A stretch of 10,941 nucleotides of DNA from Dehalococcoidales bacterium (GTDB lineage: Bacteria; Chloroflexota; Dehalococcoidia; Dehalococcoidales; UBA2162): NCBI GenBank assembly GCA_016844285.1, contig JAENIS010000048.1, forward strand, positions 1 to 10,941, in the 5' to 3' direction. Below are positions 1-6,738 of this stretch, in pieces (positions within the stretch are counted from its first letter, which is position 1; the number at the start of each line of letters is the position of its first letter). The position numbers and the translations under genes are program-made. The notes below the pieces were generated by a model. It made no database searches. It had not been told where the DNA came from and worked only from the letters and a program-made list of their open reading frames with translations.

Positions 1-1153
1 CGTCATTGGTCTCAACATCCACTTCCGCCGAGTGAGCCTTGGTTGTTTTCTTACGCTCGTCCAGTTTGGAGTCGTGCACTGAGGTGACCCGGCTTTTTAG
101 ATTCAATACTTTCGGGTCTTTCACCCTTTCTGGTGTGTACTGGTCCCAGGTAAGCTGACGGTCAAAGGCAGCCACCGCCAGGCAATACTGCACATTGATA
201 TCCAGCATGTCCCGGTTATCAACGATTTGCTGCTCCCACTCCGGTTGGCGCACCGTTATTGACCGAATGTCTTCCGCGCCGATGCCTTCCCGGGTAAGAA
301 TTTTGAGAAAGCCACTCACCGGAGCATGGATGGGATGCCCGGCAGAGTAAAGCTTGAGACAAGTATCCATGATGACAAATTTCTTACCCAGGTCTTTGAT
401 TAGCTCTCCCTGGTCATAGTTTTCGCCGACAAAATGTTTCAGGACATTGTTATTGCCATCAAACACGGATTTGGGTCCGTCGTAACCCATTTGAGCCAGC
501 AGGGCAGTAGTGACACCGTTACGACAGGTAATCCCCATCATCAGGGACTTGGCCATGTGCTTGGCTTCCGAACCCACGTCGTAGAAGCTTCCTGGGTGTA
601 AGGCAGTTAGCCCAAAAGCTATCCTTGCCTCACTCGCTTTTAGCTTCAATATATTACACGCGGTGGCGACTCCGGCAAACTCGCTGGAGGCCATGCCACA
701 ACCACTACTCATGGAAATACCAGCGTTCGCCAGTCGCCCGGCGATGTCATAACCGGCGACAACGGCCGCAATCATATCTTTACCACTTGCTCTCGTTTTT
801 TCGCCACAAGCCAGACTGGCTGGAACTAAAATAGCGGTAGTATGACCGACCTCTTCCAATGATTCGTCAATCTCATCGCCATGGCCCAGAGTGCCATTAA
901 TCATGGCCGCATTTATCGCTGAGGTCTTGTAATTACTCCCCAATACCGAAGCCTCGGCCTGGCCGCCTGAAGACTGGCCAAACTGGATGATTAACCGGCC
1001 ATTCTCAAGCATACTGCAGGCCACCTGACAGCCCAGGGCATCCAGAATGACCTTCTTGGCTTGTTGGATTACCTCGATGGGTAAATCGTCATATCTTAGA
1101 CGAGTCACATACTCCGCCAGTCTCTGGGTAACACCTTCACGGCGAACTGCCAT
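1..1153 (-). CDS. MmgE/PrpD family protein (2-methylcitrate dehydratase-like), 3' end outside window
   Basis: The reverse strand is open without a stop from base 1153 to base 1 (384 codons), so the C-terminus lies outside the window. The protein resembles the MmgE/PrpD family, whose members include 2-methylcitrate dehydratase, cis-aconitate decarboxylase and iminodisuccinate epimerase. Visible family features are an N-terminal helical segment beginning MAVRREGVTQRLAEYV, the helix-capping GHGDEIDE near residues 90-97 (equivalent to the usual H-x-x-D-x-D region), an AGYDIAGRL segment, and the lid-region segment LYSAGHPIHAPV near residues 265-280. Two ATGs are possible, at 1159 and 1153. I chose 1153 because an AAGGAG ribosome site lies 6 nt upstream of it and abuts the 1159 ATG. 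It follows the solute-binding protein gene by 61 bp on the same strand, so co-transcription is likely. The exact substrate cannot be assigned; the family is certain, the prpD role is not. Confidence 0.9.
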   Translation of the reverse strand, partial: MAVRREGVTQRLAEYVTRLRYDDLPIEVIQQAKKVILDALGCQVACSMLENGRLIIQFGQSSGGQAEASVLGSNYKTSAINAAMINGTLGHGDEIDESLEEVGHTTAILVPASLACGEKTRASGKDMIAAVVAGYDIAGRLANAGISMSSGCGMASSEFAGVATACNILKLKASEARIAFGLTALHPGSFYDVGSEAKHMAKSLMMGITCRNGVTTALLAQMGYDGPKSVFDGNNNVLKHFVGENYDQGELIKDLGKKFVIMDTCLKLYSAGHPIHAPVSGFLKILTREGIGAEDIRSITVRQPEWEQQIVDNRDMLDINVQYCLAVAAFDRQLTWDQYTPERVKDPKVLNLKSRVTSVHDSKLDERKKTTKAHSAEVDVETND

Positions 1154-1214
1154 TGCCATCTCCTTCCGGCCTATTTTCGTTCCACTCCTGGTGGTAATGC
1201 CAGGTCATCGGCTA

Positions 1215-2918
1215 TTATTTTCGATGTTTCATCACGTCAGCGTAGGCAACTATATTCTGAAAAGTATCGGGTAATGCCACATCTACCCTGGGACCCAGTC
1301 CAACGAAAGCCGGCACGATGGCGACATTTAGACTAACGTAGGAGTCAGTCGCCATTTTAATGGCTTTGGCAATCAGTTCCTTTCTCTTGGTCTCGTCAGT
1401 CTGCGTCAAATAGCCGTCAATATAGCTGTCCATTTCAGCGCTCTTGCCGAGCAAGGAATCTCGGATTGATGTACTGCTGAATCCGGTTGCCATGGCCTTG
1501 GCGGGACTGGACCCCGGCCCACCAGCACGATAGGTATCGGCTGCCCCGAGTAGTGTTTTCGACGTGAACGGGTCACGCAGCGCCCCGAATGCACCCTGGT
1601 CGGTGGCGACGATTTCAGCTTTGACCCCTACCCGTGCCCAGTAGGCTTGCACCACCTCAGCCAGCTTGGGTAAATAGGGAGCCAGGCTTGCCGGGTAAGT
1701 CCAGAGCTTGATGGTGAAGCCGTTAGCATAGCCTGCTTCCTTGAGCAGCCGCTTTGCCTCCTCCGGGTCATAGCGCCAAATCTTGGCACAGTACCCCTTC
1801 CAGTAATCGTTATCCACCTCCGGTGACCAGTAGCCGAGGTATGGCATCCCAGCCGGTTCGGCTTTGCCAAGGAAGAAGTTCTGGATGACTTCATCTCGAT
1901 TGATGGCTAAGGAAAGTGCCTGCCGCACCCTGATGTCAGCAATGGGCATGCCTTTTACCTCAGGCATATAAGCGCCGCGCAAGTTCAAACAAGCGTTCTG
2001 ATATGTCTGTTTAGGCGTCTTGAAGCCAGCATCAGACAGCTCCTTGGCAGTTTCTAGCCCGATGTCAATCGCATCTACTCCCCCGGTCTTCAAGACCGCT
2101 ACCCTGGTCGTTTCCTCTGGCATCGCCATTACCGTCAGCTTTTTAAATTCAGGCACCTGCCGCCAGTGTTTGTCCACTGCTTCCATTTCAATCATGTCCC
2201 CGGTAACGAGACGAACAAACTTGAATGGCCCGGCGCCGACGGGATGCTTCTCGAAGTATTCGACACCTTGCCGCTCAATATAATCCTTGGGCATCACGTT
2301 TCCCTGAGCCGGGGTAAGGGTGGTAACGTTCCAGGGCAAGAAAGGCCAGGGCGTTGAGCCTTTGGTATAGATGCGCACCGTATAATCGTCGACCAACTCG
2401 ACACGCTCTACCATCTTCTGCATATCCTGAAAGCCAGCGTACGGTAAAAGGTATCTCTCGATACTGAACTTAACATCATCCGCCTTGAGGTCTTCGCCGT
2501 TATTGAACTGGATGCCTTTACGTACATGAAAGACCCAGGAAAGCCCATTAGGCGATAGCTCCCATTTCTCAATTTGGCCTGGTGCCAAATTGCCCTTGAG
2601 GTCCATCCTTATCATAAAATCAAACAATTGGGCATGGTAGATATTGGTATTAGAGGTGGTTCCCTTGACGGGGTCTAGCTTCTGGTCGTCAAGTGAGCTT
2701 AAGGCGATTCTTAAATCCCCGTAGGGTCCGGTTGGCGTCTGTGCCACCGGTTTTGGTGCTGGTGCAGGAGCGGGTGCTGGTACAGGAGCTGGCGCTGGTG
2801 CTGGCGCTGGTGCTGGCGCAGGAGCGGGTGCCGGTGCCGCTTGGGCACAGCCAGCCAGAGATATTATGATTACCAGTCCTAAAGCTACTATTGACTTTCT
2901 TGCTCTGAAGATTCCCAT
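1215..2918 (-). CDS. ABC transporter solute-binding lipoprotein, family 5 (peptide/nickel type)
   Basis: A 567-residue extracytoplasmic solute-binding protein that should deliver an oligopeptide or similar solute to an ABC importer. The N-terminus is a lipoprotein signal: basic MGIFRARK, a hydrophobic stretch to residue 20, then lipobox LAGC with the lipidated Cys at 24. Residues about 28-60 are an almost pure Ala-Pro linker. The mature domain starts near residue 65. The SBP_bac_5 hallmark W-x-F-H-x-R-K-G-x-x-F-x-N-G-E with A-D-D-V-x-F-S lies at about residues 130-155, and the later VRQALSLAINRDEVIQNFF and EEAKRLLKEAGY segments are also typical of the family. Length matches the usual 500-600 residues. 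The ATG at 2918 has a GGGG-rich ribosome site about 7 nt upstream. It lies 34 bp after the CapA-like gene. No permease or ATPase gene is in the window; they may lie beyond base 1. Substrate is unknown. Confidence 0.95.
   Translation of the reverse strand: MGIFRARKSIVALGLVIIISLAGCAQAAPAPAPAPAPAPAPAPAPVPAPAPAPAPKPVAQTPTGPYGDLRIALSSLDDQKLDPVKGTTSNTNIYHAQLFDFMIRMDLKGNLAPGQIEKWELSPNGLSWVFHVRKGIQFNNGEDLKADDVKFSIERYLLPYAGFQDMQKMVERVELVDDYTVRIYTKGSTPWPFLPWNVTTLTPAQGNVMPKDYIERQGVEYFEKHPVGAGPFKFVRLVTGDMIEMEAVDKHWRQVPEFKKLTVMAMPEETTRVAVLKTGGVDAIDIGLETAKELSDAGFKTPKQTYQNACLNLRGAYMPEVKGMPIADIRVRQALSLAINRDEVIQNFFLGKAEPAGMPYLGYWSPEVDNDYWKGYCAKIWRYDPEEAKRLLKEAGYANGFTIKLWTYPASLAPYLPKLAEVVQAYWARVGVKAEIVATDQGAFGALRDPFTSKTLLGAADTYRAGGPGSSPAKAMATGFSSTSIRDSLLGKSAEMDSYIDGYLTQTDETKRKELIAKAIKMATDSYVSLNVAIVPAFVGLGPRVDVALPDTFQNIVAYADVMKHRK
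2755..2839 (-). repeat. Hexanucleotide-like tandem repeat encoding the Ala-Pro linker
   Basis: About 85 bp made of degenerate in-frame 6-bp units (plus strand GGTGCT, GGCGCT, GGAGCG, GGTGCC and the like) that translate on the minus strand into a run of Ala-Pro pairs with one Val-Pro and one Lys-Pro interruption. The unit length is a multiple of three, so slippage would change linker length without shifting frame. The linker sits just after the lipidated Cys and probably holds the binding domain away from the membrane. Confidence 0.85.
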
Positions 2919-2952
2919 TTCTGTTCCCCTTTCTTTTTTGATTTAATCCTGG

Positions 2953-4137
2953 CTATTTTTTCTTCTTCCCTGGTTCGCTAACCAACACCTCATCACCCTC
3001 CCAGGAGAAGCTGACATTCAAATCCTCTTCCTCTGATATGTGTTTGACGTAGTCGAAGACTTCTTGTGCCCTGGGGTTTTTCCTGTTGACCACCTCAGGC
3101 TCGGCATTAGGAGTAATGTAGGTGGGAATATAGGTTACCTTCTGTATCTTTTTATCCTCGATATAGGCCTTGGCAATCATCGTCTTCAGGGCATCAGGGT
3201 GGTAATGATACCTTTCATAGCCGGGGATAGGCTTAATGCGGTAGAACTCCGGTAAAGAAGTGGGGCGGTCCAGCAGCCGGTACATGGCGCTGCCGCCTCT
3301 CGGGTGACTGGGGTCAGGAACCCCCGGCTCGTCAGCGAAGACACCCAAACCATAGAAAATTGTCTTTCCTTTGTATATCTCGATGCCCTTGAGGATATGG
3401 GAATGGACTTGAAATATCAGGTCAGCCCCGGCGTCCACCGCGGCGTAGGCGGCTTCTCTTTGATACATGGCGATAACTGCCGGTACAAAGTGAACGCCAC
3501 AATGCATGGCGACCACCAGCACATCTACCTGAGGCCTCAGCTTCCTGATGTCCTCCTCCATCGCCTTCTTGTCTTCCGGGAAGAGCTGGGTAACAATGAG
3601 TGGCGGTGTGCCCGGCTGGTAATCTACCTGCTGGTAACGGTGAGTGGCACGGAGCGGAGCACAACCAGGCATATTCTCTTCGGCGACCAGACCGGGAAAG
3701 ATGATAGAGTTGTAAGCCAGGAACCCTATCTTGGTTCCCTTTCTCTCCAGAATGACCGGCTTGCGAGCGGCGGCGATGTTCTTGCCGACACCAACCACCG
3801 CGATGCCATTCTTGGTCAGGAGGTCGATGGTATCGAAGAATGCCTCATGCCCATAGAACATAGCCGCATTGGTGGCGAAGGACATGACATCAAAGCCAGC
3901 ACCCTTTTCCGTAAGGGCAGAGACGTTTTTGGGCGAGTGTATTACCCCCCCGTACCCGTAAGGCGAAAATATCGGACTACCTCTATCAGAAAACTGGCAT
4001 TCCTGCTGCCCGAAGGCGATGTCCGCCGTGCGCAAAACGTCGCCGCAATAGCGGAATATCGAGGGCGGGTCATCACGCTCAGGCCGATTATCGCCGACAC
4101 CAACCAGGGTAATTACATCCTTCTTCTTTTGAACCAT
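2953..4137 (-). CDS. CapA-family (PGA_cap) metallophosphatase-like protein, atypical active site
   Basis: A 394-residue protein of the CapA/PGA_cap family, related to calcineurin-like metallophosphatases. Some members take part in poly-gamma-glutamate synthesis; most have no known role. Family features in order: G-x-G-D-N-R at residues 13-18 (metal-ligand Asp16), E46 in the position of the usual N-L-E, FATNAAMFYG at 87-96, the GIAVVGVGKN segment, MHCG with His212, GADLIFQVHSH at 237-247 (His245, His247), and a GKTIFYGLGVF strand. The usual N-N-H-x-x-D-x-G is changed: Asn90 is kept, but His is Ala91 and the Asp is Phe94. The N-terminus MVQKKKD is not a signal peptide and no membrane segment is visible, so it is probably cytosolic, unlike membrane-anchored CapA. 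The start at 4137 is backed by AAGGAGG 5-6 nt upstream. It is the first gene of the leftward operon. Family confident, function unknown. Confidence 0.85.
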   Translation of the reverse strand: MVQKKKDVITLVGVGDNRPERDDPPSIFRYCGDVLRTADIAFGQQECQFSDRGSPIFSPYGYGGVIHSPKNVSALTEKGAGFDVMSFATNAAMFYGHEAFFDTIDLLTKNGIAVVGVGKNIAAARKPVILERKGTKIGFLAYNSIIFPGLVAEENMPGCAPLRATHRYQQVDYQPGTPPLIVTQLFPEDKKAMEEDIRKLRPQVDVLVVAMHCGVHFVPAVIAMYQREAAYAAVDAGADLIFQVHSHILKGIEIYKGKTIFYGLGVFADEPGVPDPSHPRGGSAMYRLLDRPTSLPEFYRIKPIPGYERYHYHPDALKTMIAKAYIEDKKIQKVTYIPTYITPNAEPEVVNRKNPRAQEVFDYVKHISEEEDLNVSFSWEGDEVLVSEPGKKKK

Positions 4138-4149
4138 TTATCCCTCCTT

Positions 4150-4167
4150 AGTGAATTTCGTTTCACT
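4150..4167. promoter_or_regulatory. 6-bp perfect dyad next to the CapA-like gene ribosome site
   Basis: AGTGAA and TTCACT arms are separated by 6 nt. The dyad begins 13 bp upstream of the start codon at 4137 and touches the minus-strand AAGGAGG ribosome site. It could be an operator or a small mRNA hairpin controlling the leftward operon. Short arms make chance possible, and no convincing minus-strand -35/-10 pair was found. Confidence 0.3.
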
Positions 4168-4206
4168 GGGCATATTGACCAGTAACCTCTAATCTACTCT
4201 ATTGAG

Positions 4207-4217
4207 GACACCGTGTC
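4207..4217. promoter_or_regulatory. 11-bp palindrome in the divergent spacer
   Basis: GACAC-C-GTGTC is a perfect 5-bp dyad around a single central base, midway in the spacer between the CapA-like gene and the response regulator. It is a possible protein-binding half-site pair. On size alone it is weak evidence. Confidence 0.2.
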
Positions 4218-4259
4218 ATCAGCCAACACACGTAAACGGCTAAGTATTTTCTGTGGAGA

Positions 4260-4280
4260 AAACCGGTCATCCGACCGTTT
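4260..4280. promoter_or_regulatory. Imperfect inverted repeat in the divergent spacer
   Basis: AAA-(C)-CGGTC, a 4-nt centre ATCC, then GACCG-TTT form an imperfect inverted repeat with one unpaired C at 4263. It lies 13 bp before the stronger CGTACG dyad, so it may be part of a composite operator region. No terminator-like T-tract follows on either strand. Confidence 0.25.
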
Positions 4281-4292
4281 GGTCAGTACATT

Positions 4293-4309
4293 CGTACGGC
4301 CATCGTACG
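4293..4309. promoter_or_regulatory. 17-bp perfect inverted repeat CGTACG-N5-CGTACG, candidate operator
   Basis: Two copies of the self-palindromic hexamer CGTACG (4293-4298 and 4304-4309) are separated by 5 bp, so their centres are 11 bp apart, about one helical turn. The site lies 30 bp upstream of the candidate -35 box of the response-regulator gene. The position and symmetry suit a dimeric regulator, possibly the adjacent NarL/FixJ protein acting on its own gene and on the divergent operon. The assignment to a specific protein is inference. Confidence 0.45.
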
Positions 4310-4339
4310 CATTTCTGCCATTTCCGGTAAGCATAATAT

Positions 4340-4368
4340 TTGACAAAACAGACCAGTAGCGCTATTTT
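4340..4368 (+). promoter_or_regulatory. Candidate sigma-70-type promoter for the two-component operon
   Basis: A perfect -35 hexamer TTGACA (4340-4345) is followed after exactly 17 bp by TATTTT (4363-4368, 4 of 6 match to TATAAT). Transcription would begin near 4375, only a few bases before the ATG at 4379, giving a nearly leaderless message. An alternative -10-like CATAAT at 4332-4337 lacks a good -35 partner. Confidence 0.5.
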
Positions 4369-4378
4369 GGTGGTAGCG

Positions 4379-5035
4379 ATGAAGAAAATCAGGGTTCTGG
4401 TAGCGGACGACCATCCCACCTTCCGACAGGGGCTATGTCATTTCCTCGAGACTCAAGAGGACATCGAGGTGGTGGCACAGGCCTCGGATGGTGAAGAAAC
4501 AATCAGGCTGGCCATGGAGCTAGTGCCAGATGTCGCTGTTATCGATGTCACTATGCCCAAGGTAAACGGAATAGAAGCCGCCAGAGAAATCAAGAAGAAC
4601 TGTCCTACGATATCTATCCTCATGGTGAGTGCTTATGACTACGAGTCATATCTCGTTGGTGCTCTGCAAGCCGGAGCTGCCGGATACATGCTGAAGAACG
4701 CCCCGGTCAGCGAGCTAATCAGTGCTCTTCGTTTGATATGCTCGGAAGAGGCGGTGTTCAACTTGAAAAGTATCAGCAAGGTACTGGACCGCATCACCTC
4801 TAAAGATGATGATGAAAGTACTACTATGGGCCTGCACCAGCGTGAGCTGGATATACTAAAACTAGCCGCCAGAGGTCTCAGTAACAAGCAAATTGCCGAG
4901 GAGATTGATATCAGCCAGCGCACGGTGCAGACTCATATGTCTCATATCTTTCGCAAGCTGGAAGTTGGCTCGCGCACCGAGGCGGTACTCCATGCCTTGC
5001 GGCAAGGCTGGCTTACTGCCGAAGACCTGTCCTGA
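4379..5035 (+). CDS. NarL/FixJ-family response regulator
   Basis: A 218-residue DNA-binding response regulator. The receiver domain (residues 3-120) has the acidic pair Asp10-Asp11, phospho-acceptor Asp56 in VIDVTMP, Ser84 at the switch position and Lys106 in GYMLKNAP. The C-terminal LuxR-type helix-turn-helix (about 150-212) reads LHQRELDILKLAARGLSNKQ then IAEEIDISQRTVQTHMSHIF, with the typical RKLEVGSRTEAV tail. An upstream in-frame TTG at 4340 would add 13 residues, but that TTG is the first triplet of a perfect -35 hexamer and the extension is not part of the receiver fold; ATG 4379 begins the canonical MKKIRVLVADD. Its ribosome site is poor (GGTGG, 5 nt upstream). The kinase gene follows 17 bp after the stop, so the two form a cognate pair. 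Target genes are not shown by sequence; the dyads upstream and the adjacent ior operon are candidates. Confidence 0.95.
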   Translation: MKKIRVLVADDHPTFRQGLCHFLETQEDIEVVAQASDGEETIRLAMELVPDVAVIDVTMPKVNGIEAAREIKKNCPTISILMVSAYDYESYLVGALQAGAAGYMLKNAPVSELISALRLICSEEAVFNLKSISKVLDRITSKDDDESTTMGLHQRELDILKLAARGLSNKQIAEEIDISQRTVQTHMSHIFRKLEVGSRTEAVLHALRQGWLTAEDLS

Positions 5036-5052
5036 AGGAGGCAAATCTAACC

Positions 5053-6543
5053 ATGCGTCAGGCTGCAGACAGGAAATCGAAGGAGTCAGCAGAGCAATCT
5101 TACAAAGCTCTAGAAGAGCAACTGCGAGAAAGCTCGATGAGGCACAAAGAACTCGCCGATGCACTGCCACAAATCCTTTTTGAGACAGATGAACTAGGTA
5201 CCATCACATTCGCCAATCGTAATGCCCTGGACTCGCTGGGTTATTGCGAAGAAGACTTTGCCGATGGCGTGAGCATCTTTCAAATCATGCTTCTCGAAGA
5301 CCAGGATACCGCCCGGGGGCGCTTTCGGCGGTTACTGGACGGACAAACCATACCATCTATCGAATATACCGCCCGAAAGAAAGATGGCGACACATTCCCC
5401 ATTCAGGCATATCTCAGCCTCATCATCCGTGAAAATAGACCGGTAGGGGTGAGAGCCATTGCTATCGACGTCAGGAGACGCACCCATATGGAGATTGCGT
5501 TGAGTGAACCGGAGACTCGCTACCACGATATCTTCAGCAATGCCAGTGATGCCATCGTCATCCGCGACCTGGCGGGCAACATTGTCGAGGTGAATCAAGC
5601 GATGTCATCTCTTACCGGCTACACGGTTGACGAGCTGGCAAAGATGAACGTCGCTGATATCCTGACCAAAGGAAGTTTTAAAATTGCGCTAAAAAAGCAA
5701 CAACAGCAGCTCGCAGGTGAAAGCGCCGGCCAGCGCTATGAGCTGGAGCTTGTAAAAAAGGACGGGGCGAAAGCTGTTGGTGAATCAGTGACCCGGCTCA
5801 TCACTCATAAAGGGCGTCCAATGGGCGTGCAGGCTATTGTTAGAGATGTCACTGAGCAAAAGCGACTTAGCCAGAACATGCAATCTTATATTCGGGAGAT
5901 TACCCGGGCCCAGGAAGAGGAACGAAAGCGTATTGCCCGGGAGTTGCACGACGATATGGCCCAATCTCTGGCAGCACTTTGTCTGGAAATCGACGCCATT
6001 CGTAGTCTCCCTGCCCAGTTACCCGGCGAGGTGCTCTGGCGTCTGACGGACCTCCGTGCCAAATTCGGTACCATCATGGATTTAGTCCGACGTTTTAGCC
6101 AGGAGCTAAGACCAGGAGACCTGGATGTGGTTGGGCTGGTACCAACGCTGGACCGGCTCACCAAGGAGTTGGATAAAGAAGGTAAGACCACTACCCGGTT
6201 AAAAGTGGTCGGCGCTGACCGCCGGTTACCAGCCGAGACCGAGCTTGCCTTGTTTCGCATTACCCAGGAAGCATTACGTAACGTGAGAAAACACTCAGAA
6301 GCAACAAGGGTGCTAGTCGAAATCGTATTTGCCCACAACAAGGTTAAACTGGCGGTCATTGATAACGGCGTCGGCTGCGACTTACCACAGACACTGGGTG
6401 AACTGGCTAGCAGGGGCAAGCTGGGCTTGATTGGGATGAGTGAACGAGCCAGTCTACTTAACGGAAGCTTCTCAATAAAGTCGCATTGTGGCCAGGGGAC
6501 GACGATAACAGCCGAATTGCCAAGCCCCAAGCAATCAAGTTAA
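5053..6543 (+). CDS. Soluble double-PAS sensor histidine kinase, NarX/HisKA_3 type
   Basis: A 496-residue histidine kinase with no membrane segment, so it should sense a cytoplasmic signal. Layout: N-terminal helical segment (about 1-30, likely coiled coil), PAS 1 (about 32-148, ending VGVRAIAIDVRRR), PAS 2 (about 155-270, with the typical NIVEVNQAMSSLTGY and ending VQAIVRDVTEQKR), a linking helix, HisKA_3 (about 285-350) and HATPase_c (about 385-492). The phospho-acceptor is His299 in ELHDDMAQ. The H-D-x-x-x-Q form (Asp300, Gln304) is the one known in NarX-type kinases to also support phosphatase activity. ATP-binding motifs are the N box with Asn410 in NVRKHS, DNGVG at 437, GLIGM at 458 and GQGT. 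An AGGAGG ribosome site lies about 11 nt before the ATG. The pairing with the upstream NarL-type regulator matches the HisKA_3 class. The ligand or cofactor of the PAS domains cannot be told. Confidence 0.95.
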   Translation: MRQAADRKSKESAEQSYKALEEQLRESSMRHKELADALPQILFETDELGTITFANRNALDSLGYCEEDFADGVSIFQIMLLEDQDTARGRFRRLLDGQTIPSIEYTARKKDGDTFPIQAYLSLIIRENRPVGVRAIAIDVRRRTHMEIALSEPETRYHDIFSNASDAIVIRDLAGNIVEVNQAMSSLTGYTVDELAKMNVADILTKGSFKIALKKQQQQLAGESAGQRYELELVKKDGAKAVGESVTRLITHKGRPMGVQAIVRDVTEQKRLSQNMQSYIREITRAQEEERKRIARELHDDMAQSLAALCLEIDAIRSLPAQLPGEVLWRLTDLRAKFGTIMDLVRRFSQELRPGDLDVVGLVPTLDRLTKELDKEGKTTTRLKVVGADRRLPAETELALFRITQEALRNVRKHSEATRVLVEIVFAHNKVKLAVIDNGVGCDLPQTLGELASRGKLGLIGMSERASLLNGSFSIKSHCGQGTTITAELPSPKQSS

Positions 6544-6566
6544 CTGGTAGGTAGGACAATATGCAA

Positions 6567-6616
6567 CGATGAAATAGGTAGTGCCTTATTTGGAAGCCCA
6601 ACTGATTATTTCATCG
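6567..6616. promoter_or_regulatory. 10-bp perfect inverted repeat with 30-nt loop between kinase and iorA
   Basis: CGATGAAATA (6567-6576) and TATTTCATCG (6607-6616) are exact reverse complements. The repeat lies 23 bp after the kinase stop and 122 bp before the iorA start. It is not a classical intrinsic terminator because the stem is A/T-rich and no T-run follows. It could be a paired operator for an upstream-binding activator of the ior operon, or an RNA stem affecting read-through. The rest of the 195-bp spacer shows no gene and no promoter that I would defend. Confidence 0.4.
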
Positions 6617-6738
6617 ACCGTCCAAGTGTGGTGACTAATTACTGCTGCCACAGTTAGGGTTTTCGGATACGGATTAGCCAATGTCTTATGAATAGTGTTG
6701 TTAAATAATTTCGTGTGGGGGGTGAATTGTAGCGGAAG

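Noticed and set aside
1154..1214. Possible weak CCTGG/CCAGG hairpin between the lipoprotein and MmgE/PrpD genes
   Set aside because: The stem is only 5 bp with no T-run and the spacer is short; chance is the better explanation.
3304..4185. A long plus-strand open frame (293 codons) opposite the CapA-like gene
   Set aside because: It is antisense to a gene with clear family motifs, has no recognisable domain and no good ribosome site; it is a shadow of the minus-strand codon pattern.
4168..4260. Minus-strand -35/-10 pair for the CapA-like gene
   Set aside because: Several A/T-rich candidates exist but none has both hexamers and correct spacing, so I did not call a promoter.
5886..6530. A 214-codon minus-strand frame opposite the histidine kinase catalytic region
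   Set aside because: The plus strand carries H299, N, G1 and G2 boxes in order. The antisense product is Ser/Arg/Leu-rich with no domain, typical of a shadow frame.
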